Assembly: GCF_022012305.1 (NCBI RefSeq)
Contig: NZ_JAKLTM010000005.1
Location: 310,001-374,000 of the forward strand
Direction of reading: 5' to 3'
Length of the DNA: 64,000 nucleotides
DNA from: Ramlibacter paludis
Lineage (GTDB): Bacteria; Pseudomonadota; Gammaproteobacteria; Burkholderiales; Burkholderiaceae_C
Shown here: positions 18,704 through 27,895 of the stretch, one piece after another
Numbering within the stretch: the stretch's first letter is position 1
Layout of the letters: each line of letters begins with the position of its first letter
Made by a program: the position numbers and the translations under genes
Notes under the pieces: model-generated
The model's input: the letters and a program-made list of their open reading frames with translations, nothing else
Database searches by the model: none
Told to the model about the DNA's origin: nothing

Positions 18704-20587
18704 ATGAACAGATATCCTCTCTGGAAGTACGTGATCCTCGGGGTCGCGTTGCTGATCGGGGTGCTCTACACCCTGCCCAACTTCTTCGGTGAAGACCCCG
18801 CCGTGCAGGTCTCGGCCGGCAAGGCCAGCGTCAAGGTCGACGCCGGCACGCAGCAGCGCATCGAGCAGGCGCTGCAGCAGGCCGGCATCAAGCCGCGCGC
18901 CATCACCCGCGACCCGAACTCGGTGAAGGTCCGCCTCGACAGCAGCGACCTGCAGCTGAAGGCCAAGGACGCGCTGCAGCGCGCCCTGGTGCCGGACCCG
19001 GCCGATCCGCCTTACGTGGTCGCCCTGAACCTGCTTTCCAGCACGCCGTCGTGGATGGCCTCGCTGCGCGCCCAGCCCATGTACCTGGGCCTGGACCTGC
19101 GCGGCGGCGTCCACTTCATGCTGCAGGTGGACATGCAGGCGGCGCTCACCAAGAAGGCCGAGTCCTATTCGGGCGACCTGCGCACCGTGCTGCGCGAGAA
19201 GAACATCCGCCACGCCGGCATTTCCCGCAACGGCCAGGCCATCGAAGTGCTGTTCCGCGACCCGGCGGCGCTGACGGCCGCCAAGGGCGTGCTGGCCGAC
19301 CAGTTCCCCGACCTGCAGCTGGCCGAGGCGGTGGACGGCGACACGACCAAGGTCACCGCCACCATCAAGCCCGAGGCCGCCCGCAAGGTGCAGGAGCAGG
19401 CCCTGAAGCAGAACATGGTGACGCTGCACAACCGGATCAACGAGCTGGGCGTGGCCGAGCCGGTGATCCAGCAGCAGGGCCTGGACCGCATCGTGGTGCA
19501 GCTGCCCGGCGTGCAGGACACCGCCAAGGCCAAGGACATCCTGGGCCGCACCGCGACGCTGGAAGTGCGCATGGTCGACGAGAGCACCGAAGGCCGCGCC
19601 GCCGAAGTCGGCAGCGGCCCGGTTCCCTTCGGCGACGAGCGCTACCCGGACCGCGAAGGCCGCTCGGTCGTGGTGAAGAAGCAGGTCATCCTGACCGGCG
19701 AGAACCTCACCGACGCCCAGGCCGGCTTCGACAACCAGACCCAGGAAGCCGCCGTGCACCTGACGCTGGACGCCAAGGGCGCGCGGATCTTCCGCGACGT
19801 GACCCGCGACAACGTCGGCAAGCGCATGGCCATCGTGATCTTCGAGAAGGGCAAGGGCGAGGTTGCGACCGCGCCGGTGATCCGCGGCGAGATCGGCGGC
19901 GGCCGCGTGCAGATTTCCGGCCGGATGACGACCGTGGAAGCCAACGACACCGCGCTGCTGCTGCGCGCCGGTTCGCTGGCCGCGCCGATGGAAATCATCG
20001 AGGAAATGACCATCGGCCCCAGCCTGGGCGCCGAGAACATCGCCAAGGGCTTCCACAGCGTGGCCTGGGGCTTCGCCGCGATCGTCGCCTTCATGGTCGT
20101 CTACTACGGCCTGTTCGGCGTCTTCTCCGGCCTGGCGCTGGCGGTGAACCTGCTGCTGCTGATCGCGATCCTGTCCATGCTGCAGGCGACGCTGACGCTG
20201 CCCGGCATGGCCGCCATGGCGCTGGCGCTGGGCATGGCCATCGACTCCAACGTGCTGATCAACGAACGGGTGCGTGAGGAATTGCGCAACGGGGCCTCGC
20301 CGCAGGCGGCGATCCATGCCGGCTACGACCGCGCCTGGGCCACCATCCTGGACTCGAACGTCACCACCCTGATCGCCGGCGTGGCGCTGCTCGCCTTCGG
20401 CTCCGGACCCGTACGCGGGTTCGCGGTGGTGCACTGCATCGGCATCCTGACTTCGATGTTCTCCGCCGTGTTCTTCTCGCGTGGCCTGGTCAATTTCTGG
20501 TACGGCCGCCAGAAGAAGCTGAAGGCGGTATCCATCGGGACAGTATGGCGGCCCGGCGCGGATAACGCTATAACCAAGGCAGAGTAG
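18704..20587 (+). CDS. secD: Protein-export membrane protein SecD
   Basis: SecD works with SecF to pull exported proteins through SecYEG using the proton gradient. The 627-residue protein has an N-terminal membrane segment (WKYVILGVALLIGVLYTLP), a large periplasmic region with the conserved GLDLRGGVHFMLQVD, and a C-terminal bundle of five membrane segments from about residue 445. The bundle includes the family motif GMAIDSNVLINERVREEL near residues 510-527, with the functional Asp. Length is normal for a beta-proteobacterium. The ribosome site is poor, so translation may depend on yajC. secF follows after 64 bases. Confidence 0.97.
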   Translation: MNRYPLWKYVILGVALLIGVLYTLPNFFGEDPAVQVSAGKASVKVDAGTQQRIEQALQQAGIKPRAITRDPNSVKVRLDSSDLQLKAKDALQRALVPDPADPPYVVALNLLSSTPSWMASLRAQPMYLGLDLRGGVHFMLQVDMQAALTKKAESYSGDLRTVLREKNIRHAGISRNGQAIEVLFRDPAALTAAKGVLADQFPDLQLAEAVDGDTTKVTATIKPEAARKVQEQALKQNMVTLHNRINELGVAEPVIQQQGLDRIVVQLPGVQDTAKAKDILGRTATLEVRMVDESTEGRAAEVGSGPVPFGDERYPDREGRSVVVKKQVILTGENLTDAQAGFDNQTQEAAVHLTLDAKGARIFRDVTRDNVGKRMAIVIFEKGKGEVATAPVIRGEIGGGRVQISGRMTTVEANDTALLLRAGSLAAPMEIIEEMTIGPSLGAENIAKGFHSVAWGFAAIVAFMVVYYGLFGVFSGLALAVNLLLLIAILSMLQATLTLPGMAAMALALGMAIDSNVLINERVREELRNGASPQAAIHAGYDRAWATILDSNVTTLIAGVALLAFGSGPVRGFAVVHCIGILTSMFSAVFFSRGLVNFWYGRQKKLKAVSIGTVWRPGADNAITKAE

Positions 20588-20651
20588 GAAAACGCCAGAA
20601 ATGGGGCGGGTCGGCGCACGCCGGCCACGCTCCGAGCAAAGGAATCAGGCA

Positions 20652-21608
20652 GTGGAGTTCTTCAAGATCCGGCGGGACATTCCCTTCATGGAGAACGCGT
20701 TGATTTTCAACGTGGTCTCGCTGGTTACCTTCCTGGCCGCAGTGTTCTTCCTCTTCACCCGGGGACTGCACCTGTCGGTCGAATTCACCGGCGGTACCGT
20801 GATGGAGGTGGCCTATTCGCAGCCCGCCGACATCGAGGCCGTCCGCAAGACCGTCTCCGGCCTGGGCTACACCGACGTCCAGGTCCAGAATTTCGGCACC
20901 GCGCGCGACGTGCTGATCCGCCTGCCGGCGCAAAAGGGCGTGAGTTCCGCGCAACAGAGCGACCGCACATTGGCGGCTTTGCAAGCGGCCACGCCTGGTG
21001 TAGTCAAGAAGCGCGTGGAATTCGTCGGCCCGCAGGTCGGCGAGGAACTGGTCACCAACGGCCTGAAGGCGCTGGCCATGGTGGTGGCCGGCATCATGGT
21101 CTACCTGGCGCTGCGCTTCGAGTGGAAGTTCGCGGTGGCGGCCATCATCGCCAACCTGCACGACGTCGTCATCATCCTGGGCTTCTTCGCCTTCTTCCAG
21201 TGGGAATTCTCGCTGGCGGTGCTGGCGGCGGTGCTGGCGGTGCTGGGCTACTCGGTCAACGAATCGGTCGTGATCTTCGACCGGATCCGCGAGAACTTCC
21301 GGAAGTACCGCAAGATGACGACGGTGCAGACCATCGACAACGCGATCACTTCGACCATCAGCCGCACCATCATCACGCACGGCTGCACCCAGGTGATGGT
21401 GCTGTCGATGCTGCTGTTCGGCGGCGCCACGCTGCACTACTTCGCCATGGCGCTGACCATCGGCATCTGCTTCGGCATCTACTCCTCGGTGTTCGTCGCC
21501 GCCGCCATCGCCATGTGGCTGGGCATCAAGCGCGAAGACCTGGTCAAGGCGGCCGGCAAGCGCGACGAAGGCGACCCGAACGACCCCAACGCGGGCGCGA
21601 CCGTTTGA
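20652..21608 (+). CDS. secF: Protein-export membrane protein SecF
   Basis: SecF is the obligate partner of SecD. The 318-residue protein begins at GTG 20652 (EFFKIRRDIPFM), eight bases after AAAGGA; an in-frame ATG at 20601 would add residues unlike the family. There are six membrane segments, the periplasmic loop with GLHLSVEFTGGTVME, and the transmembrane motif GYSVNESVVIFDRIREN near residues 199-215. A short charged tail follows the last membrane segment. The DUF1631 gene starts 10 bases later and may share the transcript. Confidence 0.97.
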   Translation: MEFFKIRRDIPFMENALIFNVVSLVTFLAAVFFLFTRGLHLSVEFTGGTVMEVAYSQPADIEAVRKTVSGLGYTDVQVQNFGTARDVLIRLPAQKGVSSAQQSDRTLAALQAATPGVVKKRVEFVGPQVGEELVTNGLKALAMVVAGIMVYLALRFEWKFAVAAIIANLHDVVIILGFFAFFQWEFSLAVLAAVLAVLGYSVNESVVIFDRIRENFRKYRKMTTVQTIDNAITSTISRTIITHGCTQVMVLSMLLFGGATLHYFAMALTIGICFGIYSSVFVAAAIAMWLGIKREDLVKAAGKRDEGDPNDPNAGATV

Positions 21609-21618
21609 GGACTACCTG

Positions 21619-24213
21619 ATGTCGTCCACCCTCACCCCCGCCGCGACGCCCCTGGCGCGGCAGGCGCGTGAGCGGTTCGTCGCGCACATGGAAGGTGTGC
21701 TGCCCGAGCTGTGCGAGGCCATCCGCAACGCGCTGAGCGAGCAGATGTCCAACGCGCCGAGCAGCCGCGACATGCAGCAGCGGCGCGACGCCCTGGTGGA
21801 TTTCGAGCGGGAAGCGGCCAAGTGGGCCGAGTCGGCGGCGCGCGCCTGGCGCCGCGCGGTCATCCCGGCCACGGCCACCGGCCGCGTGCGCATGCAGCTC
21901 GCCTCGCTGGAGCTGATCGGCAACGACGTCGTCGAGAACAAGATCCTGTCCTCGCGCCTGGCCATGGCCGTGACCGAGAAGGCGGTGTGGGACCTGAACG
22001 ACCTGAAGCTGCGCGTCACCCACCTCGAAGGCGGCGAGGAGCTGGCGACCGAGGACGTGCTGCGTCCGGAGGCCTTGTCGCAGCTGCTCGTGGAGCAGTG
22101 GATGGGCTGCAAGCTGGGGCGCGAGACCTGGACGGCCGTGAAGGACGTGATCCAGGCGAGCATCGTGCCGCGGGCCGTGCAGGCCTACCAGCTGGCCAAT
22201 GAATTCCTGGTCGATCGCGGCGTCATGCCGGAAATCGACCTGAGCTCCCACGTGAAGCGGCCGCCGCAGTCTCCCGCGCGCCCGCAGGCCAGCGCCGGCG
22301 GCGCGGCCTCGACCGGCTTCGGCGGCGGCTACGGCGGCGGGAACACCAACTTCGGCGCGCCCGGCGGCCCCAGCGGCCACACCGACGTCGGCGGCGGCTA
22401 CGGCCCAGGCTCCCATGGTGGTGGCGGCGGCGGCTGGCAAGGCGAGTCGGGTGCCGGCCAGGGCGGCGCCGGCGGGGGCGGCGGGTACGGCGGCGGCGGT
22501 GGTGGTGGCAACGGCTACGGCGCCAGCACCGGCAACGGCCAAGCGCCAGGCACCCCGGGCACAGCCGGCGGTGGCGGTGGTGCCCGCGGCATGAACGGCG
22601 CCAGCACCTCCGGCGGTCCGGCCTCGGCGGTCGGCACGCCCACCGGACGCAGCGGCATGGCCGACGGCGAAAGCCGCATGATGACCGGCACCACGCCGCT
22701 GGCGCGGGCCAAGGCCCGGGCGACCGGCGTGCTCGGCCAGCTGCGCCGGCTCCTGAGCGAGCGGGTCGCGGGCTTCGAGGCGCAGCAGGGCGGCGGCCAG
22801 CCTTCGCCGGGCCTGATGGAAGCGGTCACCGCGCACGCCACCCAGGTGCAGACGCAGGTGCAGACCCGCGTTGCGGACGGCCAGCAGTCGGGCGACATCG
22901 TCATCTTCGACGACGCGGCCGTCGCGCAGGTGGCGCTCGACCTGCGCAGCCGCACCCAGGACCTGAAGCACAAGGCCGCCACCTCCAACGAGAAGGCGAC
23001 CATCGAGATCGTGGCCCTGATGTTCCAGAGCATCCTGGCCGAGGAGCGCATTCCGGCCGCGGTCCGCGTCTGGTTCGCCCGCCTGCAGATGCCGGTGCTG
23101 CGCGTGGCGCTGGCCGAACCCGAATTCTTCGGTTCGCTGGAGCATCCGGCGCGCCAGCTGATCGACCGCATGGGCTCCTGCGTGCTCGGCTTCGATTCCG
23201 CCGCCATTTCCGGCAGCGAGATGGAAGTCGAGATCAAGCGCATCGTGCAGGTGATCGAGCAGTACCCCGAGACCGGCCGGCGCGTGTTCCAGCTGGTCTA
23301 CGACGAATTCCAGAAGTTTCTCTCGCGCTTCCTCACCCAGAAGGGCCCGACCCAGAAGCTGGTGAGCGTGGCGCAGCAGGTGGAGCAGAAGGAGACGATG
23401 GCGATCCAGTACACCATCGAGCTGCGCAAGATGCTCAGCGACGTGCCGGTGCGCGAGGAGATCCGCGAGTTCCTGTTCAAGGTCTGGGCCGAGGTGCTGG
23501 CCGTGGCCGCCGTCAAGAACGGCCCGCAGAACGAGGAGACGCTGGCGCTCAAGAAGTCGGCGTCCGACCTTGTGTGGGCCGCGTCGGCCAAGCCCAATCG
23601 CAACGACCGCGCCAAGGTGATCCAGGAACTGCCCGACCTGCTGGCGCGCCTGCGCCGCGGCATGACGCTGCTGGGCGTGCAGGCGGGCGACCAGGAGACG
23701 CACATCAAGGTGATCGGCGACACGCTGGCCGACGCCTTCATGTCCAAGACCGAGGCCATCCCGCATGCGCGCATCGAGGAGATGACGCGGCGGCTGGCCA
23801 ACCTGGAAGATTTCGTCTCGGAAGACGACGCCGGCGAACTCCCGCTGGACCAGGAAAGCATCGAGATGATGCTGGGCATCGACGCCTCGATGATCGAGGT
23901 GATCAGCACCGGCGGCTCGCAGCCCACCGGCGCGATGATGGGCTGGGCCAACGAACTGCAGCTGGGCACCTGGTTCACGCTGGACCACAACGGCGCGATG
24001 CGCCAGGTGCAGTACGCGTGGGCGAGCGATCGCCGCCAGCTGCATCTGTTCGCGGCCAGCGACGGCCACTGCTACCTGATGCCGGTGCGGCGCCTGGCGG
24101 CCTACCTGCAGGCGAGCCTGCTGGTGCCGACGGAAGAAGAAGCGCTCACGGTGCGCGCCACGCGCGACGCGCTGGCGAAGCTGGATGCGAATCCGGAGAG
24201 GTTGCTGCAGTAA
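21619..24213 (+). CDS. DUF1631-family protein with glycine-rich insert
   Basis: This 864-residue protein matches DUF1631, a proteobacterial family of unknown function, sometimes mislabelled thymidine phosphorylase. The N-terminal part (ELCEAIRNALSEQM) and the C-terminal part (WANELQLGTWFTLDHNG; HCYLMPVRRLAAYL) look conserved; the C-terminal section has a PilZ-like beta-rich appearance. Between them, about residues 233-330, lies a low-complexity Gly/Ser/Asn linker with runs such as GGGYGGGGGGGNGYG. No signal peptide or membrane segment is seen, so it is probably cytoplasmic. It follows secF by 10 bases; the link to protein export may be only transcriptional. Confidence 0.85.
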   Translation: MSSTLTPAATPLARQARERFVAHMEGVLPELCEAIRNALSEQMSNAPSSRDMQQRRDALVDFEREAAKWAESAARAWRRAVIPATATGRVRMQLASLELIGNDVVENKILSSRLAMAVTEKAVWDLNDLKLRVTHLEGGEELATEDVLRPEALSQLLVEQWMGCKLGRETWTAVKDVIQASIVPRAVQAYQLANEFLVDRGVMPEIDLSSHVKRPPQSPARPQASAGGAASTGFGGGYGGGNTNFGAPGGPSGHTDVGGGYGPGSHGGGGGGWQGESGAGQGGAGGGGGYGGGGGGGNGYGASTGNGQAPGTPGTAGGGGGARGMNGASTSGGPASAVGTPTGRSGMADGESRMMTGTTPLARAKARATGVLGQLRRLLSERVAGFEAQQGGGQPSPGLMEAVTAHATQVQTQVQTRVADGQQSGDIVIFDDAAVAQVALDLRSRTQDLKHKAATSNEKATIEIVALMFQSILAEERIPAAVRVWFARLQMPVLRVALAEPEFFGSLEHPARQLIDRMGSCVLGFDSAAISGSEMEVEIKRIVQVIEQYPETGRRVFQLVYDEFQKFLSRFLTQKGPTQKLVSVAQQVEQKETMAIQYTIELRKMLSDVPVREEIREFLFKVWAEVLAVAAVKNGPQNEETLALKKSASDLVWAASAKPNRNDRAKVIQELPDLLARLRRGMTLLGVQAGDQETHIKVIGDTLADAFMSKTEAIPHARIEEMTRRLANLEDFVSEDDAGELPLDQESIEMMLGIDASMIEVISTGGSQPTGAMMGWANELQLGTWFTLDHNGAMRQVQYAWASDRRQLHLFAASDGHCYLMPVRRLAAYLQASLLVPTEEEALTVRATRDALAKLDANPERLLQ

Positions 24214-24224
24214 TTGCCGCGACC

Positions 24225-24322
24225 GTCATCCCCGCGGAGGCGGGGATCCAGGGCGTCCAGAAGCAAAGCGGCCCGCGGGCCGCTTTTTCAATGCTCTGGG
24301 TTCCCGCCTCCGCGGGAATGAC
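24225..24322. repeat. Dispersed palindromic repeat (REP-like), copy A
   Basis: The left arm starts GTCATCCCCGCGGAGGCGGG and the right arm ends CCCGCCTCCGCGGGAATGAC, so a long imperfect hairpin can form. It begins 11 bases after the DUF1631 stop. A second element of the same family lies at 63698-63757. This type of intergenic sequence is common in beta-proteobacterial genomes. This copy differs by carrying a terminator hairpin in its loop. Confidence 0.8.
24265..24288 (+). terminator. Intrinsic terminator nested in the palindromic repeat
   Basis: AAAGCGGCCCG is followed directly by its exact reverse complement and then by further T residues (CTTTTTC). This gives a strong GC stem with a U tract, placed after the secF-DUF1631 unit and before the convergent smg gene. 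Confidence 0.8.
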
Positions 24323-24327
24323 CGGAC

Positions 24328-24825
24328 CTAGTGCGCGACGCGGTCGTCCGTGTCGTCGCAGAGCTCGTCGAGGATCAGCGCATCCGGCTCGTGGCCGAAG
24401 CGCCAGTACACCATCAGCACGATGATCTTCAGCGCGTCGAGCGGCACCGGGTCGCCGGGCGCGGCCATGGCGCGATCGAGCACGATCTCGCGCAGGGCCG
24501 GCGGCAGCACGCCGGAGCTTTCCAGGAAGTAGATGAAGCCGAGGCACTCGGCGCCCAGGTGGTCCTGTTCGGCCACCGAGTAGACGCGCAGGCTGGCGTC
24601 GCTGGCGGGCGTGGCCTCCCACTCCTCGGCGTCGACTTCGGCCTCGCCGGGCAGGCAGATGGTGGTCTGCGCCGCGACGTTGAGGCCGTCCAGCCAGACC
24701 AGGGCCTGGTGGATCTCGTCGGGTTCGAAGCCATGGGCGCTGAGCTTGCGTTCGAGCTGGTGAAGCTCGGGGCATGCATCGCCGCGCCAGTAGTTTTCGT
24801 AAACAAACACCAGCACTTCAAACAT
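24328..24825 (-). CDS. smg: Smg family protein (DUF494)
   Basis: This 165-residue protein of unknown biochemical role is usually encoded beside dprA, as here. It starts MFEVLVFVYENYW at the ATG at 24825; a TTG nine bases upstream is possible but less likely. The protein is acidic, with the conserved C-terminal helix region (LDALKIIVLMVYWRFGHEPD). No membrane segment or catalytic motif can be recognised. It is the last gene of the LysM-dprA-smg transcription unit, 72 bases after dprA, and its 3' end faces the terminator at 24265. Confidence 0.93.
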   Translation of the reverse strand: MFEVLVFVYENYWRGDACPELHQLERKLSAHGFEPDEIHQALVWLDGLNVAAQTTICLPGEAEVDAEEWEATPASDASLRVYSVAEQDHLGAECLGFIYFLESSGVLPPALREIVLDRAMAAPGDPVPLDALKIIVLMVYWRFGHEPDALILDELCDDTDDRVAH

Positions 24826-24897
24826 GAAGCCCAATATAGCCGCAAACGGCGGGCCGAATGCAATCGGTTTCGTGAAGCGTGTTGCGCGCCAGCGTCG

Positions 24898-26007
24898 CTA
24901 GGCCGTGCCCACGCGCTGGAACAAGCCGCCGGGGAGGCGCGCGACGTGGCCCGCGAGCTCCAGTTCGAGCAGCGTCGCCTGCAGCTGCGGCGCCGGGATG
25001 CCGGTGCGCGCGATCAGCGCATCGAGGCCGACCGGGTCGTAGCCCATCGCGGACAGCAGCGGATCGTCCTCGCCTTCCTCCGCTTCGTCCGCATCGACGC
25101 GTGGCGCCCGCGGCGCCAGCTGCAATTCCTCCAGCACATCCTGCGCGCTTTCGGCGAGCTTGGCGCCCTCGCGCAGCAGCACGTGGCAGCCGCGCGCCTG
25201 CGGCGAATGGATGGAGCCGGGAATCGCGAACACTTCCTTGCCCTGCTCCGCGGCCAGGCGCGCCGTGATCAGCGAACCCGATTGCACGGCGGCTTCCACC
25301 ACCAGCGTGCCTTGCGACAGGCCCGAGATCAGCCGGTTGCGGCGCGGGAAGTTGTGCGGAAGGGGCGGCGTGCCGATCGGGTATTCACTGACGAGGGCGC
25401 CGCGTTCGGCGATGCGGTGCGCGAGCGCGCGATGCCTGGCGGGATAGACGCGATCGAGGCCGGTGCCGACCACGGCGATCGTGGCCAGCACATCGGCCTG
25501 TGCTCCTTCCAGCGCGCCGTCGTGCGCAGCGCCGTCGATGCCCAGCGCCAGGCCCGAGACGATCGTGAGGCCCTGCCCCGCCAGGGCGCGGGCGAACTCG
25601 CGCGCGTTCTGCAGGCCTTGCGCGGTCGGATTGCGGCTGCCGACCATGGCGAGCGCGACGCGCACCTCGGTGAGCGGACGGCCCAGCCGGTACAGCAGCA
25701 AGGGCGGATCCGCGATCTGCAGCAGGCTTTCGGGGTATTCCGGGTCGCCGAGCGTGACCAGCGCGCGCTGCGCCTGGTCCTGCTGCAGCCACGCCCAGGT
25801 GGCGGCGATGTGCTGGTCGAAATCCGGCGGTTCGCGCCGCAGCTTGCCGGCCTCGCCCTGTTCCACCACCTGGGTGAGGGCGGCGACGTCCTGCTGGAAG
25901 ATGGCCGAGGGCGAGCCGAAAGCGCGCAGCAGCTGGCGCGCGGCGTGGCTGCCCAGGCCGGGAGCGAGCGTCAGCCGCAGCCAGGCCGCGAGCTCCGCTT
26001 GCTCCAT
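24898..26007 (-). CDS. dprA: DNA-processing protein DprA
   Basis: DprA binds incoming single-stranded DNA during natural transformation and loads RecA. The 369-residue protein has the Rossmann-type DprA/Smf core (VGSRNPTAQGLQNAREFA; IVSGLALGIDGAAHDGAL; FPRRNRLISGLSQGTLVVEA) and a C-terminal winged-helix domain (GLDALIARTGIPAPQLQATL). The presence of dprA does not prove competence, since it is nearly universal. It lies 11 bases after the LysM gene on the same strand, with a weak ribosome site, so translation is probably linked to the upstream gene. Confidence 0.95.
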   Translation of the reverse strand: MEQAELAAWLRLTLAPGLGSHAARQLLRAFGSPSAIFQQDVAALTQVVEQGEAGKLRREPPDFDQHIAATWAWLQQDQAQRALVTLGDPEYPESLLQIADPPLLLYRLGRPLTEVRVALAMVGSRNPTAQGLQNAREFARALAGQGLTIVSGLALGIDGAAHDGALEGAQADVLATIAVVGTGLDRVYPARHRALAHRIAERGALVSEYPIGTPPLPHNFPRRNRLISGLSQGTLVVEAAVQSGSLITARLAAEQGKEVFAIPGSIHSPQARGCHVLLREGAKLAESAQDVLEELQLAPRAPRVDADEAEEGEDDPLLSAMGYDPVGLDALIARTGIPAPQLQATLLELELAGHVARLPGGLFQRVGTA

Positions 26008-26018
26008 GGCGGCTCAGG

Positions 26019-27251
26019 TCAGCGGGGGTTGGCTACCCGGTCGCCCACCTGGACGACGTCGTTGATTTCCAGCACCAGCGCGTACGACAGGTGCTCGAAG
26101 GTGCGGAACACCATCAGCAGGCCGTTGCGCTCGTCCGGCAACTTCAGCTGCGCGCGCTCGTTGCGCTGCGAGCGGTCGTCGACGCGGGCGCCGGCCTTCA
26201 TGATGGCCAGCACGTGGCCGTTCTCGATGCCTTCGGCGGCGCCCTGGCTGATCACCACCACCTGGCTCTGGCCGGCCAGCTTCACCGCGTTGCCGTAGAC
26301 CGAGACGATCGATGCGTCCACGGGCTGGCCCGGGGCGCGCGGCACGTAGCTGGTCAACTGGCGCGGCGGCTCCGGCACCAGCCGGTCGCCCACGCGGATT
26401 TCTTCCTTGTTGCGGATCACGTCCACGGTCGCCGGGATGATCGTCGGGACCGGGTTGCCCTTCTCGTCCAGCACGTCCTGCACGGACTCGCTGCGCACCA
26501 GTTCGGCGGTGCCCAGGTATTGCGCTTCGTAGCCCAGCACGTTCTTGGTGACCGGGTCGCGCAGGGGCGTCGCGTTGCGGAACACGCGGTAGGTGTCGAT
26601 CATGCGCGGATCGCGCTCCACCAGCGGCGTGCCGACCCGGCCCCGGGCATAGGCGCGGTCGCCGCTGCTGATCAGCACGCGGTCTTCGGTGCCGGCGACG
26701 ATGCGCGGGCTGCGGTCCAGCGCGCCTTCGCCGACGATGATGGCCTCGTTCAGGAAGGGCTCGATCACGTGCGGCGGCAACGTCGGGATGCCGGCGTCGG
26801 GCAGGGTGTTGATGCGGGCGCGCGGCGAGACGCGCACGGTCTCGATCGGCGGGCCATCCGGCACCGGGCCCATGCGCAGGCGCGCCATGCCATTGAGTTT
26901 TTCCAGGGTCAGCACCTGGCCGGGATAGATGCGGTGCGGGTTGCGGACCTGGTCCTTGTTCATGCCCCACAGCTCGGGCCAGCGCCACGGGCTGGTGAGG
27001 TACAGGCGCGAGATGCCCCAGAGCGTGTCGCCGCGCTTGACCGTGTAGGTGTCGGGCGCGTTGGGGGCCAGCTCGGCCAGCGGAATACCGCTGACTTCGA
27101 CCATCTCGGCGATGGCGCGCTGGTTGGGCGTGATGGGATAGTTCTGGGCCTGGACCGGCCCCGACAGGGCCAGGGCACAAGCCGCCGCGACCGCGGCCCA
27201 CGCCGCTCCTGCTCCCGTTGTCACGCCAAAAGCTGCCTTGGTTGGAACCAT
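26019..27251 (-). CDS. Exported LysM-domain peptidoglycan-binding protein
   Basis: This 410-residue exported protein has a Sec signal peptide ending near ALSGPVQAQ (residue 36) and one LysM domain at about residues 67-118 (YTVKRGDTLWGISRLYLTSPW; NPHRIYPGQVLTL), which binds glycan strands. The rest has no recognisable enzyme motif. Proteins of this kind are commonly encoded upstream of dprA in Burkholderiales. ATG 27251 is chosen because it gives the signal peptide; the open frame to 27314 adds residues in front of it. The gene is divergent from def. A role in wall organisation is inferred only from LysM. Confidence 0.88.
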   Translation of the reverse strand: MVPTKAAFGVTTGAGAAWAAVAAACALALSGPVQAQNYPITPNQRAIAEMVEVSGIPLAELAPNAPDTYTVKRGDTLWGISRLYLTSPWRWPELWGMNKDQVRNPHRIYPGQVLTLEKLNGMARLRMGPVPDGPPIETVRVSPRARINTLPDAGIPTLPPHVIEPFLNEAIIVGEGALDRSPRIVAGTEDRVLISSGDRAYARGRVGTPLVERDPRMIDTYRVFRNATPLRDPVTKNVLGYEAQYLGTAELVRSESVQDVLDEKGNPVPTIIPATVDVIRNKEEIRVGDRLVPEPPRQLTSYVPRAPGQPVDASIVSVYGNAVKLAGQSQVVVISQGAAEGIENGHVLAIMKAGARVDDRSQRNERAQLKLPDERNGLLMVFRTFEHLSYALVLEINDVVQVGDRVANPR

Positions 27252-27285
27252 CTCGTTTTCGTCCGCTCTTGACAAGTTACTGGCG

Positions 27286-27314
27286 ATTCTGGGCTCAAGC
27301 CCTTGATTAGGCAA
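27286..27314 (-). promoter_or_regulatory. Candidate sigma-70 promoter for LysM-dprA-smg
   Basis: On the minus strand, TTGCCT (27314-27309) and CAGAAT (27291-27286) are separated by exactly 17 bases. Each matches the consensus at four of six positions. The predicted start would lie about 28 bases before the ATG at 27251. Confidence 0.4.
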
Positions 27315-27371
27315 TGTTTATTGGATTTGTGGAGTTCCGGCAACGGCAAAAGTGGCGAAAATAGCGACACC

Positions 27372-27884
27372 ATGGCCCTTCTTCCGATCCTCGTCTATCC
27401 CGATCCCCGCCTGCACACGGTGGCCAAGCCCGTGCAAGCCGTCGACGCGCGCATCCGCGCCCTGGTCGCCGACATGCTCGAAACCATGTACGACGCCAGC
27501 GGCATCGGCCTGGCCGCCACGCAGGTGGACGTGCACGAGCGCGTGATCGTGATCGACACCTCCGAGGAGCGCAACCAGCCCATGGTGCTGATCAATCCCG
27601 AGATCACCTGGGCCAGCGCGGAAAAGCAGGTCGGCGACGAAGGCTGCCTGTCGGTGCCGGGCATCTACGACGGCGTGGAGCGATCCAGCTCGATCAAGGT
27701 GCAGGCGCTGGACGAGCAGGGCCAGTCACGCGAGGTCGCGGCCGAGGGCCTGCTGGCCGTGTGCATCCAGCACGAGATGGACCACCTGCGCGGCAAGGTC
27801 TTCGTCGAATACCTGTCACCGTTGAAGCGGAATCGCATCAAGAGCAAGATGCTCAAGGCCCGCCGCGAGACCGAGCGGGCCTGA
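27372..27884 (+). CDS. def: Peptide deformylase
   Basis: This enzyme removes the formyl group from the N-terminal Met of new proteins. The 170-residue protein has all three metal-site motifs: [15 protein letters not shown] (Cys ligand) and HEMDH (two His ligands and the catalytic Glu). The ATG at 27372 gives the family start [13 protein letters not shown]; the extension to 27303 is unlike the family. It lies in a plausible operon with a lipoprotein gene and fmt, which supplies the formylated initiator tRNA. The usual def-fmt pairing is thus kept with one gene inserted. Confidence 0.97.
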   Translation: MALLPILVYPDPRLHTVAKPVQAVDARIRALVADMLETMYDASGIGLAATQVDVHERVIVIDTSEERNQPMVLINPEITWASAEKQVGDEGCLSVPGIYDGVERSSSIKVQALDEQGQSREVAAEGLLAVCIQHEMDHLRGKVFVEYLSPLKRNRIKSKMLKARRETERA

Positions 27885-27895
27885 AGGAGGCCCCC

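Noticed and set aside
24898..26007. dprA as a sign of natural competence
   Set aside because: dprA is almost universal and no com or pilus gene lies in the window.
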